Shown in pieces: positions 45,189-55,736 of a DNA stretch of 64,000 nucleotides; within the stretch, counting starts at the first letter, position 1; every line of letters starts with the position of its first letter. This stretch comes from Intrasporangiaceae bacterium URHB0013 (GTDB lineage Bacteria > Actinomycetota > Actinomycetes > Actinomycetales > Dermatophilaceae): the NCBI GenBank assembly GCA_000620545.1, contig JIBA01000013.1, positions 372,001-436,000 on the forward strand. The letters run 5' to 3'. The translations under genes and the position numbers were made by a program. The notes beneath the pieces were generated by a model. It was not told the DNA's origin, searched no databases, and was given only the letters and a program-made list of their open reading frames with translations.

Positions 45189-45967
45189 GGATGCGCCTGC
45201 GTCGGCACGGTGAGGATCTCCGCTCCGTCGCCGGTGATGGCGATCGTGTGCTCGCTGTGCGCTGCCCGCGCGCCCGTCGCACTGCGCAGCGTCCACCCGT
45301 CGGCGTCGGTGACGAGCTCGGCGGTGTCCGCCATGACCCAGGGCTCCAGGGCCAGCAGGAGCCCGGGACGCAGCGCGTACCCACGGCCGGGTCGTCCCGT
45401 GTTCGGGATGTGCGGGTCCTGGTGCATCGTCGACCCGACGCCGTGACCTCCGAACTGGGTGTTGATCGGATACCCCGCCTCGGACAGCACCGAGCCGATC
45501 GCATGGGAGATGTCACCGATCCGGGCCCCGGGGCCCGCGGCAGCGATCCCGGCCTGCAGTGCGCGCTCCGTCGCGCTGATCATCGCGATGCTCTCCGCGG
45601 GCTCTGAGTCGCCCACGATGAAGGTGATCGCCGAGTCGGCCACGACCCCGTCCCGGGCGACGGCGAGGTCGAGTGACAGCAGGTCACCGTCGGCGAGCGG
45701 GTAGTCGTGCGGCAGCCCATGGAGCACGGCGTCGTTCACGGACGTGCAGATGTAGTGGCCGAACGGCCCGCGGCCGAAGGAGGGCGCATAGTCGACGTAG
45801 CACGACGAGCCTCCGGCCTCGAGGACCATGGTCTCGGCCCACCGGTCGATGTCCTGCAGGTTGGTGCCCACCACGGTGCGGCTCTTGAGCGTCTGAAGGA
45901 CGTCCGCGACGAGAGCACCGGCCTGCCTGGCACGCGGCAGCTCGGCGGGGCTCAGGATCTCGATCAT
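45185..45967 (-). CDS. map: Type I methionine aminopeptidase
   Basis: Removes the initiator Met from nascent proteins. 260 residues. Metal ligands are visible: Asp in SLDLAVARDGVVADSAITF (two), His in GGHGVGSTMHQDP, Glu in LALEPWV and Glu in HSEHTIAIT. No N-terminal zinc-finger extension is present. ATG 45967 has GAAGGAGGCG just upstream, which decides it over the longer frame from 45991. It is divergent from a small XRE regulator. Confidence 0.93.
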   Translation of the reverse strand: MIEILSPAELPRARQAGALVADVLQTLKSRTVVGTNLQDIDRWAETMVLEAGGSSCYVDYAPSFGRGPFGHYICTSVNDAVLHGLPHDYPLADGDLLSLDLAVARDGVVADSAITFIVGDSEPAESIAMISATERALQAGIAAAGPGARIGDISHAIGSVLSEAGYPINTQFGGHGVGSTMHQDPHIPNTGRPGRGYALRPGLLLALEPWVMADTAELVTDADGWTLRSATGARAAHSEHTIAITGDGAEILTVPTQAHP

Positions 45968-45994
45968 TCGGCGCCTCCTTCGGGGGACCAATAA

Positions 45995-46025
45995 CTATCC
46001 CGGGCATGCTATCCCGGTCTAGGAT
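45995..46025. promoter_or_regulatory. Direct repeat operator candidate between map and the XRE gene
   Basis: CTATCCCGG occurs twice with a 14-base period (45995-46003 and 46009-46017), just before the TAGGAT -10 box (46020-46025), which lies six bases from ATG 46032. The repeat would sit over the promoter of one or both divergent genes. Confidence 0.6.
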
Positions 46026-46031
46026 CGGGCC

Positions 46032-46334
46032 ATGGTCAGGTTGCCGCTCACCCCCGCAGAGGTCGAGCGCGGACGCCGCCTCGGCGCCCTCCTGCGTCGT
46101 GCCAGAGGGGAGCGCTCGATGGTCGAGACCGCGCTCGACGCACGGATCTCACCGGAGACCCTCCGGAAGATCGAGTCCGGCCGCGTGGCGACACCGGCCT
46201 TCCCGACCATCGCCGCGATCGCCGACGTCCTCGGCCTCTCGCTCGACGCCGTGTGGGCCGAGATCGCCCCGCCCGGGCGCCGTACCGAACGGGGCCGCTC
46301 CGGTCGCGACGCCGGCGAGCCGCTGGCTTCGTAG
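46032..46334 (+). CDS. XRE-family helix-turn-helix regulator
   Basis: 100 residues. The helix-turn-helix is clear: GALLRRARGERSMVETALDARISPETLRKIESGRVATP (about 18-55), followed by a second helical part FPTIAAIADVLGLSLDAVWAEI. No ligand domain. ATG 46032 lies six bases after TAGGAT. It probably binds the direct repeat just upstream and may control map or itself; inference. Confidence 0.87.
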   Translation: MVRLPLTPAEVERGRRLGALLRRARGERSMVETALDARISPETLRKIESGRVATPAFPTIAAIADVLGLSLDAVWAEIAPPGRRTERGRSGRDAGEPLAS

Positions 46335-46390
46335 GACCGGCCGGCGTCGGGGTCCCTCCTGCCGAGTGTGGCCCCCGCCCTTCAGACCTC

Positions 46391-46478
46391 GACCGTCCGG
46401 GACGACGATGGTGCTGCGCCGGCACGAGGGGCCGTCACCCCCGGGCGGTACCGTCGTCCCGGACGGTCGGCGTCCGGG
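46391..46478 (+). promoter_or_regulatory. WYL-gene leader with three CGTCCGGGA elements and two exclusive hairpins
   Basis: Arm A (46391-46407) and arm B (46452-46468) are 17-base exact reverse complements enclosing 44 bases. Arm B's CCCGGACG (46458-46465) can pair instead with CGTCCGGG (46471-46478), which abuts the ribosome site GGGAGG of the next gene. The same half-site appears twice forward and once reversed, so it may equally be a DNA operator. Confidence 0.65.
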
Positions 46479-46488
46479 AGGTGACGAC

Positions 46489-47472
46489 ATGCGGTACGAC
46501 ACGAGTCCGACGGCACGGGCCCTGCTCGCGCTCGAGGCCATCCAGGACTGCCCGGGCATCACGGCCCAGAGACTGGGCGACCACCTGGGGGTCACGGAGC
46601 GGGCGGCCCGCCGCTACGTCGCGATCCTGCGGGAGGCCGACCTGCCCATCGAGTCGGTCACGGGTCCGCACGGCGGCTACCGCGTCGGCCGCGGACTGCG
46701 GCTGCCGCCCCTGATGTTCACCGCCGCCGAGGCGCTCGGCCTCGTCATGGCGGTCCTGGAGGGACACCGCGGCGCGGCGGACCCGACCGAACTCGTCGGG
46801 ACGGCCCTGTCCAAGATCCTGCGGGTGCTCCCCCAGCCGGTCGCAGAGCCGGTGCGGGCCGTGCACCGCATCAGCGGACCGCCTCCCGACCCGAGCCTGC
46901 GAGTGGACCCTGGCCTGACCGCGCAGCTCGTCGGGGCCTGCACGTCGGCGCGACGGGTCCGCATCGACTACCGCCTCGAGGACGGTCGGGTACGACTGAT
47001 GGAGGTCGACCCCTGGGCGGTGGTCCTGCGCCACGGCCGCTGGTACCTCCTCGGCTGGTCGCACACGAGCGGGGCCCAGCGCGCGCTCCGGATCGACCGC
47101 GTCCAGTCGGTCTTCACGACGTCGCAGACGTTCACGGCGCCCGAGCACCTCGACGCGCTCCGGACCCTCGAGGAGCACCTGTCGCAGGGGTGGCGCCACG
47201 AGGTCGACGTGCTGTTGCGGGCCGACCTCGACGACGCATCACGATGGGTCCCGCGCAGCCTCGGGCGCCTCGAGGAGGTCGAGGGCGGCATCCGGCTGCG
47301 GGCCACGACGGACGACCCCGAGTGGTACGCACGACAGCTCGCCGTCACGCCGCTGACCTTCGAGGTGCTCGGGTCGGCCCCGCTCGTCCAGGCCACCGAG
47401 GACCTCGCCGCGCGCCTCGTCAAGGCGGCCGGCTCAGCCGCCGCCACGCCCCGCAGCGGGCACCAGGGATGA
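46489..47472 (+). CDS. WYL-domain transcriptional regulator
   Basis: 327 residues. A winged helix covers about 1-70 (TAQRLGDHLGVTERAARRYVAILREADLPI). The WYL domain follows with VRIDYRLEDGRVRLMEVDPWAVVLRHGRWYLLGW and the C-terminal WCX extension. WYL domains sense nucleic acids or small ligands in phage-defence, DNA-damage and metabolic regulators. ATG 46489 has GGGAGGTGAC upstream. The inverted repeats just before it suggest autoregulation. No defence genes are adjacent. Confidence 0.9.
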   Translation: MRYDTSPTARALLALEAIQDCPGITAQRLGDHLGVTERAARRYVAILREADLPIESVTGPHGGYRVGRGLRLPPLMFTAAEALGLVMAVLEGHRGAADPTELVGTALSKILRVLPQPVAEPVRAVHRISGPPPDPSLRVDPGLTAQLVGACTSARRVRIDYRLEDGRVRLMEVDPWAVVLRHGRWYLLGWSHTSGAQRALRIDRVQSVFTTSQTFTAPEHLDALRTLEEHLSQGWRHEVDVLLRADLDDASRWVPRSLGRLEEVEGGIRLRATTDDPEWYARQLAVTPLTFEVLGSAPLVQATEDLAARLVKAAGSAAATPRSGHQG

Positions 47473-47540
47473 GCCGGCCCGAGCGGGTACGACACCGTCA
47501 CGGCGGCGGATGAGCAGCCGACGAACCCAGGTCCCCGCAC

Positions 47541-47578
47541 TAGGGTGATCTCGACCGGACCGGGGAGGTCCCCGGTCC
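47541..47578 (+). promoter_or_regulatory. Promoter and leader hairpin of the membrane zinc peptidase gene
   Basis: A -10 box TAGGGT (47541-47546) is followed within the leader by a perfect 10-pair hairpin, GGACCGGGGA (47557-47566) and TCCCCGGTCC (47569-47578), loop GG. The start ATG at 47598 has GAGGAG. Confidence 0.55.
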
Positions 47579-47597
47579 CGAGCCCGAGGAGCGGCAC

Positions 47598-48545
47598 ATG
47601 AGCTTCAACGACAGCGCCCAGCTCGACACCTCACAGGTGCAGAGCGGCGGCAGCGGTGGTGGAGGGGGTGGTTTCCCCGGCGGCATGCAGGTCGGTGGGG
47701 GCATCGGCGGCCTCATCCTCCTCGTGCTCATGCTCATCTTCGGCGGCGGCAAGCTGCTCGGCGGCGGCGACTCCGGCAGCTCCGCCGGAGGCCTCCCCTC
47801 GCAGCAGCTGGAGAGCGGCCAGGTCGCAGCCGGCGGGCAGGTCGACCAGGGCGAGTTCTCCCAGTGCAGGACCGGCGCCGACGCCAACAAGAACGACGTG
47901 TGCCTCATCATCGCGACGGTCAACAGCGTCCAGGACTACTGGGGCAAGACGCTGCCGAGGTACCAGATGAACTACGAGCCGGTGAGGACCGTCATCTACC
48001 AGGGGCAGACCCCGTCCGGCTGCGGCACGGCCAACTCACAGGTGGGCCCGTTCTACTGCCCTCTCGACTCCAAGGTCTACGTCGACGCCAGCTTCTTCCA
48101 GGAGCTGGAGGGCAAGTTCGGTGCCGACGGCGGCCAGCTGGCGAAGGAGTACGTCATCGCCCACGAGTACGGCCATCACATCCAGAACCAGCTCGGCATC
48201 CTCAACCGGGCTCAGCAGGACCCACAGGGACCGAACTCCGGCGCCGTCCGCATCGAGCTCATGGCCGACTGCCTCGCCGGCACCTGGGTCAAGCACGCGA
48301 CCGAGACGACCGACGCCAACGGCACGCCGCTGCTCAAGCCCATCACCGAGAGCGACATCACCTCCGCACTCTCGGCCGCGTCCGCCGTCGGTGACGACCG
48401 CATCCAGAAGAAGATGCAGGGGCGCGTCACGCCCGAGAACTGGACGCACGGGTCGTCCGAGGCCCGGATGAACTGGTTCATGCAGGGCTACGAGACGGGC
48501 GACCTCAACCAGTGCAACACGTTCGGCGTCGACACCGTCAGCTGA
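47598..48545 (+). CDS. Membrane-anchored neutral zinc metallopeptidase (YpfJ family)
   Basis: 315 residues. A Gly/Ser-rich cytoplasmic start (QSGGSGGGGGGFPGG), one membrane helix (GLILLVLMLIFGGG, about 39-52), then an outside domain with zinc motif HEYGHHIQNQ (about 196-205) and the third ligand region ELMADCLAGTW. Four Cys are spread through the outside domain and may form disulfides. The cellular substrate is unknown. ATG 47598 has GAGGAG. Its stop overlaps the convergent ribosome-rescue gene by eight bases. Confidence 0.92.
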   Translation: MSFNDSAQLDTSQVQSGGSGGGGGGFPGGMQVGGGIGGLILLVLMLIFGGGKLLGGGDSGSSAGGLPSQQLESGQVAAGGQVDQGEFSQCRTGADANKNDVCLIIATVNSVQDYWGKTLPRYQMNYEPVRTVIYQGQTPSGCGTANSQVGPFYCPLDSKVYVDASFFQELEGKFGADGGQLAKEYVIAHEYGHHIQNQLGILNRAQQDPQGPNSGAVRIELMADCLAGTWVKHATETTDANGTPLLKPITESDITSALSAASAVGDDRIQKKMQGRVTPENWTHGSSEARMNWFMQGYETGDLNQCNTFGVDTVS

Positions 48546-49164
48546 CGTCGCCGACCGTCGACTCGGTGAGCTCGATGCGCACGGCCCGGCCACGCCGCAG
48601 CGCGGTCTCGAGGACGTCGCGCTTCGGGTCGGGCAGGTCGTAGAGCTCACGCATCGGCAGCCCCGCGAGGGCCCTCAGGGCCCCGGCGGCGAGGACGTCG
48701 CGCACGAGCGCGCGATCGCCGCCGACCACCAGCGCCCGAGGTATGCCGTCCGCTCCCGCCGCCGGTGACTCGTCGTCCCCGAGGAGCACCCGTCGCGCGT
48801 GGCCCACGACGGCGTCGACGAGCTCGTCCGCCTGCTTGCCCCGGCGCCGCGCGAAACGCTGCTGCGACCAGCCGCCGGCAGCGGTGCGGGACTGGACATG
48901 GCGGGACCCGACCTTCGAGACCGTTAAGGCGCCCGCGGGGGCCAGCCCCACGGCATACCCACCTCGACGGACGAGGATGACGCCGAGGGGGACGTGGGCG
49001 AACGGCCTTGCCACCACAGTGGATCCGTCTGCAGCTCGCGCGGACATGACGACGCCGCCGGGAGTGGTCTCCTCGGCGGCGTCGTAGGGGCCGTGTCGCT
49101 CGGCGAAGCGTGCCATCCACCCGTCGAACCGTGCGGGGTCGACCTCGATGACGCGCGTCGTCAC
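48538..49164 (-). CDS. acVLRF1-family peptidyl-tRNA hydrolase (ribosome rescue)
   Basis: 208 residues of the actinobacterial Vms1-like release-factor-1 group, which cleaves peptidyl-tRNA on stalled ribosomes. The catalytic loop SRTAAGGWSQQRFARRRGKQ (about 90-110) holds the Gln used in place of the GGQ motif. Flanks include GGVVMSARAADG and the second part VVGGDRALVRDVLAAG. GTG 49164 lies 20 bases after the sufT stop on the same strand, with no terminator between, so it appears to belong to the SUF transcript. The family role is from literature knowledge; activity here is inferred. Confidence 0.85.
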   Translation of the reverse strand: MTTRVIEVDPARFDGWMARFAERHGPYDAAEETTPGGVVMSARAADGSTVVARPFAHVPLGVILVRRGGYAVGLAPAGALTVSKVGSRHVQSRTAAGGWSQQRFARRRGKQADELVDAVVGHARRVLLGDDESPAAGADGIPRALVVGGDRALVRDVLAAGALRALAGLPMRELYDLPDPKRDVLETALRRGRAVRIELTESTVGDVS

Positions 49165-49183
49165 GAGCGCTGGTGGTGCACGC

Positions 49184-49510
49184 TCAGAGGTTGAAGCCGA
49201 GGGCGCGCAGCTGCTCGCGACCGTCCTCGGTGATCTTGTCGGGACCCCACGGCGGCATCCACACCCAGTTGATGCGGTGCGTCGTGACGAGGCCCTCGAG
49301 CGCCTGAGCCGTCTGGTCCTCGATGACGTCGGTGAGCGGGCACGCGGCCGACGTCAGCGTCATGTCGATGACGGCGTGCGACTGCGCGTCGACGGTGATG
49401 CCGTAGACGAGGCCGAGGTCGACGACGTTGATGCCGAGCTCCGGGTCGACGACGTCGCGCATGGCCTCCTCGACGTCGGCCACGTTGGGCGGGGTGGTGG
49501 TCTGGGTCAT
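49184..49510 (-). CDS. sufT: SUF-associated metal-sulfur assembly factor (SufT/DUF59)
   Basis: 108 residues of the MIP18/PaaD-like family. It has DVVDPELGINVVDLGLVYGI (about 19-38), TLTSAACPLTDVIEDQ with the conserved Cys, and WVWMPPWGPDKI. It helps mature Fe-S proteins after cluster building. ATG 49510 overlaps the sufU stop by four bases, so it is translated from the suf message. The N-terminus has a short TQTTTPP tail. Confidence 0.92.
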   Translation of the reverse strand: MTQTTTPPNVADVEEAMRDVVDPELGINVVDLGLVYGITVDAQSHAVIDMTLTSAACPLTDVIEDQTAQALEGLVTTHRINWVWMPPWGPDKITEDGREQLRALGFNL

Positions 49511-49988
49511 GACGAAACTCCTTGGGGGGAGGTGGAACTGCTGGGAGAGATGTCAACGCCGGCCCGGGCGAGCGCGTCGGTGAAGGCGGTCCAGCCGAGC
49601 AGGGCGCACTTGACGCGTGCGGGGTACCTGGCGACACCGGCGAAGGCGACGCCGTCACCGATGACCGTCTCGTCGCCGCTCACCTGGCCACGGGAGGTCA
49701 GCATGGTGCGCATGGCCTCGACGGTCCCGAGGGCCTCGGCGACCGGGTGGCCGATGACCTCCTCGGCGAGGACGGACGAGCTCGCGACGGAGATCGAGCA
49801 GCCCTGCGCCTGGTAGGACACGTCGGTCACGACGGCGTCCGACCCGGTGCCGGAGACGCCGACCCGGAGGGTCACCTCGTCGCCGCACGTCGGGTTGATG
49901 TGGTGCACCTCGGCGTCGAACGGCTCGCGCAGGCCCGCGTGGTGCGGGCGCTTGGAGTGCTCGAGGATGAGCTCCTGGTAGAGATCCA

Positions 49989-49989
<1 letters not shown>
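49507..49989 (-). CDS. sufU: SUF iron-sulfur scaffold/sulfur-transfer protein SufU
   Basis: 160 residues. The zinc site residues are seen: Cys35 and Asp37 in NPTCGDEV, Cys64 in QGCSISVASSS, and a Cys in RVKCALLGW near residue 131. SufU takes persulfide sulfur from SufS and is zinc-dependent in Gram-positive bacteria. ATG 49989 overlaps the sufS stop by one base (TGATG). Ser/Thr-rich C-terminal tail. Confidence 0.94.
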
Positions 49990-52075
<2,086 letters not shown>

Positions 52076-52078
52076 GGG

Positions 52079-53377
52079 TCAGTTCTCCTTGTGGGTGCTG
52101 GCGGTGTCGGTGCTGGGGGTGTGCTGCGTGGGCCCGGCGTACGCGGTCGACGCGAGCTCGTCCTCGATGGCAGCGGTGATCTCGTCGCGCAGGTCGGCGA
52201 GCGGGATCTCACGGATGATGTCGGCGAAGAAGCCGCGCACGACAAGGCGCTTGGCCTCGTCCTCGGTGATGCCGCGCGACTGCAGGTAGAACAGTTGCAG
52301 GTCGTCGAACCGGCCGGTCGCAGAAGCGTGCCCGGCGCCGGTGATCTCGCCGGTCTCGATCTCGAGGTTCGGCACCGAGTCGGCGCGGGCGCCGTCGGTG
52401 AGCACGAGGTTGCGGTTGAGCTCGTAGGTGTCGGTGCCCTCGGCCTCGGCGCGGATCAGCACGTCGCCGACCCAGACCGTGCGGGCCGTGTCGCCCTGGA
52501 GGGCGCCCTTGTAGGTGGCGCGGCTCTTGCAGTGCGGCGTGTTGTGGTCGATGTAGGAGCGGTGCTCGAGGTGCTGGCCCGCGTCGGCGAAGTAGACGCC
52601 GAGGAGCGTCGCATCCCCGCCCGGCCCGGCGTAGCGCACGTTGGCGTTGACGCGGACGACCGCGCCACCGAGCGACACCGAGAGGTGCTTGTAGCGGGCG
52701 TCCCGGCCGACGAGCGCGTCGTGCTGCCCCAGGTGCTGGGCGTCGTCGGCCCAGCGCTGCACCGACACGACCGTGAGGTCGGACCCGTCGCCCGTCACCA
52801 CGGACACGAGCTGCGCATAGCGCGCCGAGCCGGTGTGCTCGACGACGACGGTCGCCTTGGAGAAGCGGCCGGCACGCACGACGAGGTGGCCGTGCACGGG
52901 CTCTGCACCCCGCCCGACGAGCGAGAGGCGGACGGGCTGGTCGAGCTCGGCCTCAGCCGGGATGTCGAGCAGCAGCGCACCGTTCGCGCCCGCGCCGGCC
53001 ACGACGGCCGCACGGTCCTGGGGCGGCAGGATGCCGAGACCCTGGGCCTGCTCGGACGTGATCGTCGACGTCGTGACGCCCTCGGGGAGCGTGGTGCCCC
53101 ACTCGAGGTCGCCCGTCGCGCCCTCGGCGAGCAGGCCGGCGAGCTTCTTGACGGGCGTGAAGCGCCAGTCCTCCTCGCGGCCCGTCGGCAGCGGGAACGC
53201 GGCGACGTCGAAGGACGCCGTGCGCTCCGCACGCGACTGGACCGGCACGAAGGCGGCGGCCGAGTCCGTGTGGGCGGTGGCACCGGGGATGGTGGCGGTC
53301 GGGGCGGCGTCGGGCACCGTGGTCTCGCTCTGCTGGGTCTCGGGGGTGTCGGTGGTCGTGTCAGCCAGAAGGCCCAT
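52079..53377 (-). CDS. sufD: Fe-S assembly protein SufD
   Basis: 432 residues with a Thr/Pro/Ala-rich N-terminal extension of about 50 residues, then the SufB/D right-handed beta-helix. The C-terminal helical end has LFYLQSRGITEDEAKRLVVRGFFADIIREIP, matching the SufC-binding part. HNTPHCKSRATYKGAL is the conserved stretch. The start ATG overlaps the sufB stop by one base. It forms SufB-SufC2-SufD. Confidence 0.93.
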   Translation of the reverse strand: MGLLADTTTDTPETQQSETTVPDAAPTATIPGATAHTDSAAAFVPVQSRAERTASFDVAAFPLPTGREEDWRFTPVKKLAGLLAEGATGDLEWGTTLPEGVTTSTITSEQAQGLGILPPQDRAAVVAGAGANGALLLDIPAEAELDQPVRLSLVGRGAEPVHGHLVVRAGRFSKATVVVEHTGSARYAQLVSVVTGDGSDLTVVSVQRWADDAQHLGQHDALVGRDARYKHLSVSLGGAVVRVNANVRYAGPGGDATLLGVYFADAGQHLEHRSYIDHNTPHCKSRATYKGALQGDTARTVWVGDVLIRAEAEGTDTYELNRNLVLTDGARADSVPNLEIETGEITGAGHASATGRFDDLQLFYLQSRGITEDEAKRLVVRGFFADIIREIPLADLRDEITAAIEDELASTAYAGPTQHTPSTDTASTHKEN

Positions 53378-54798
53378 CAGCCGACGGCTCCTTCCATCTG
53401 CAGCTCGATGAGGCGGTTGAGCTCGAGGGCGTACTCCATGGGCAGCTCACGCGCGATCGGCTCGATGAAGCCGCGCACGATCATCGCCATCGCCTCGTCC
53501 TCGGCCATGCCGCGGGACATGAGGTAGAAGAGCTGGTCCTCGGACACCTTCGAGACCGTGGCCTCGTGACCCATCGAGACGTCGTCCTCGCGGATGTCGA
53601 CGTAGGGGTAGGTGTCGGAGCGGCTGATCGTGTCGACGAGGAGCGCGTCGCAGCGCACCGTCGAGGCCGAGTGCGAGGCGCCCTCGAGCACCTGCACGAG
53701 GCCGCGGTAGCTCGCGCGCCCGCCACCACGGGCGACCGACTTGCTGATGATCGAGCTCTTGGTGTTGGGAGCCGCGTGGACCATCTTCGAGCCGGTGTCC
53801 TGGTGCTGGCCCTCGCCGGCGAAGGCGATCGAGAGCGTCTCGCCCTTGGCGTGCTCGCCCATGAGGAAGACGGCCGGGTACTTCATCGTCACCTTGGAGC
53901 CGATGTTGCCGTCGACCCACTCCATCGTCGCGCCGGCCTCGCAGGTCGCGCGCTTCGTGACGAGGTTGTAGACGTTGTTGGACCAGTTCTGGATCGTCGT
54001 GTAGCGCACCCGGGCGTTCTTCTTGACGATGATCTCGACAACGGCCGAGTGCAGCGAGTCCGACTTGTAGATCGGTGCGGTGCAGCCCTCGACGTAGTGC
54101 ACGTACGAGCCCTCGTCGGCGATGATCAGCGTCCGCTCGAACTGGCCCATGTTCTCGGTGTTGATGCGGAAGTACGCCTGGAGCGGGATGTCGACGTGGA
54201 CACCCTTGGGCACGTAGATGAACGAGCCACCCGACCACACGGCCGTGTTGAGCGCGGCGAACTTGTTGTCACCGGCCGGGATCACCGTCGCGAAGTGCTC
54301 GCGGAAGAGGTCCTCGTGCTCCTTCAGGGCCGTGTCCGTGTCGAGGAAGATGACGCCCTGGGCCTCGAGGTCCTCACGGATCTGGTGGTAGACGACCTCC
54401 GACTCGTACTGCGCGGCGACACCGGAGACGAGGCGCTGCTTCTCGGCCTCGGGGATGCCCAGCCGGTCGTAGGTGTTCTTGATGTCCTCGGGCAGGTCGT
54501 CCCACGTGGCCGCCTGCTTCTCGGTGGACTTCACGAAGTACTTGATGTTCTGGAAGTCGATGCCGGTGAGGTCGGAGCCCCACGAGGGCATCGGCTTCTT
54601 GCCGAAGAGGCTGAGGCTCTTCAGGCGCAGCTTCGTCATCCACTCGGGCTCGTTCTTGCGGGCCGAGATGTCGCGCACGACGTCCTCGTTGAGCCCACGA
54701 CGCGCCGTGGAGCCGGCCACGTCGCTGTCGGCCCAGCCGTACTCGTAGGTGCCGATGCCCTTGAGGCCGGGGTTCAGCTCTTCGATGTGGGTGGTCAT
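53377..54798 (-). CDS. sufB: Fe-S assembly protein SufB
   Basis: 473 residues, the normal length. It contains [20 protein letters not shown] near the start, [18 protein letters not shown], the core [22 protein letters not shown], and the C-terminal [36 protein letters not shown]. No intein is present, unlike in some actinobacteria. ATG 54798 overlaps the sufR stop by four bases. First structural gene of the operon. Confidence 0.96.
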   Translation of the reverse strand: MTTHIEELNPGLKGIGTYEYGWADSDVAGSTARRGLNEDVVRDISARKNEPEWMTKLRLKSLSLFGKKPMPSWGSDLTGIDFQNIKYFVKSTEKQAATWDDLPEDIKNTYDRLGIPEAEKQRLVSGVAAQYESEVVYHQIREDLEAQGVIFLDTDTALKEHEDLFREHFATVIPAGDNKFAALNTAVWSGGSFIYVPKGVHVDIPLQAYFRINTENMGQFERTLIIADEGSYVHYVEGCTAPIYKSDSLHSAVVEIIVKKNARVRYTTIQNWSNNVYNLVTKRATCEAGATMEWVDGNIGSKVTMKYPAVFLMGEHAKGETLSIAFAGEGQHQDTGSKMVHAAPNTKSSIISKSVARGGGRASYRGLVQVLEGASHSASTVRCDALLVDTISRSDTYPYVDIREDDVSMGHEATVSKVSEDQLFYLMSRGMAEDEAMAMIVRGFIEPIARELPMEYALELNRLIELQMEGAVG

Positions 54799-55673
54799 GA
54801 GGAACCTTCCTTGACGTGCGTGAGCGTGTCGGTGCTCGTGCGGGTCGTGCTCGTGCGTGGCGTACGCGTGGCCGGGCGAGTGCGCGGCGTGGTCTGGTTG
54901 GTCTGGGTGTTCTGGACGGCCTGAGCGTCAACGCCCGGGGCCTCGGTCGTCTTCCGCGCGCGGGCGCCGATCCCACCGGTCGGGACGAATGTCGTGCAGA
55001 CGTGGTGTCCGCCCGCGAGGGTGGCAAGGCGCTGGACGTGCACTCCCAGGAGGCGGGAGAACGCATCGGTCTCGGCCTCGCAGAAGGCTGGGAACTCGGT
55101 GGCGACGTGCTGCACCGGGCAGTGCCCCTGGCACAGCTGGACGCCGGTCAGGCCGCCGGCGCCGACGGGACGGGCGGTGGCGGCGAAGCCGTCCTCGCTC
55201 AGCGCCTCGACGAGGGCCTCGGTGCGAGCGGCGGGGTCGTCCCCTGCCGCAGCGAGGCGGGCGGCATACCGCTCCTCGAGCGCGCCGACCCGGCTGCGGG
55301 CGAAGTCGCCCACGGCCGCGGGCCCCGCGTGCTCCTCGAGGTAGCGCAGCACCTCGACGGCGAGCGAGTCGTAGTCGGCCTCCAGGGCGCTGTGCCCGGC
55401 GTCGGACACGACGTAGGCACGGGCGGGACGGCCGCGACCGCGGCGGCCGCCGGTGGGCTCGTGCGGCACGACGACACCCTGCTCCACCAGCGCGTCGAGG
55501 TGACGGCGCACGGCGGCGGGAGTGAGGTCGAGGTGACGGCCCAGCTCGGCCGCCGAGATCGGGCCGTCGGTGGAGACCATGTGGAGGACCCGCGAGCGCG
55601 TGCGTGACTCGAGCGGCGAGACGTGCTCGCCGTCCCTGATCTCACGCGGTGCGTGCTCTCCGAAAAACACCAC
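54795..55673 (-). CDS. sufR: SUF operon regulator SufR
   Basis: 292 residues. A winged helix (about 20-90, [24 protein letters not shown]) is followed by a ligand domain whose Cys ([14 protein letters not shown] and HVCTTF) can hold a 4Fe-4S cluster. The last 50 residues are Thr/Arg-rich and low-complexity, an unusual tail. SufR represses suf genes when clusters are sufficient. GTG 55673 is the first of two GTG codons in a row; the second (55670) fits a CACAAT box six bases away. Four-base overlap with sufB. Confidence 0.92.
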   Translation of the reverse strand: MVFFGEHAPREIRDGEHVSPLESRTRSRVLHMVSTDGPISAAELGRHLDLTPAAVRRHLDALVEQGVVVPHEPTGGRRGRGRPARAYVVSDAGHSALEADYDSLAVEVLRYLEEHAGPAAVGDFARSRVGALEERYAARLAAAGDDPAARTEALVEALSEDGFAATARPVGAGGLTGVQLCQGHCPVQHVATEFPAFCEAETDAFSRLLGVHVQRLATLAGGHHVCTTFVPTGGIGARARKTTEAPGVDAQAVQNTQTNQTTPRTRPATRTPRTSTTRTSTDTLTHVKEGSS

Positions 55674-55736
55674 ACCATTGTGACGTAATTAGGTCCTCGA
55701 CTTCCAGTTAGGACGCCCTTACCGCCACTCGACGCC
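55674..55736 (-). promoter_or_regulatory. Promoter/operator region of the suf operon
   Basis: A 63-base AT-richer gap before sufR. CACAAT on the minus strand could be the -10. TTAGGTC (55689-55695) and TTAGGAC (55708-55714) are direct repeats 19 bases apart, and GTCCT-N12-AGGAC is a dyad across them: candidate SufR sites. Confidence 0.45.

Noticed and set aside
47598-48545. Gly-rich N-terminus of the zinc peptidase as a misassembled repeat
   Set aside because: Gly/Ser-rich starts are usual for this peptidase family and the frame continues cleanly into the membrane helix and HEYGHH.
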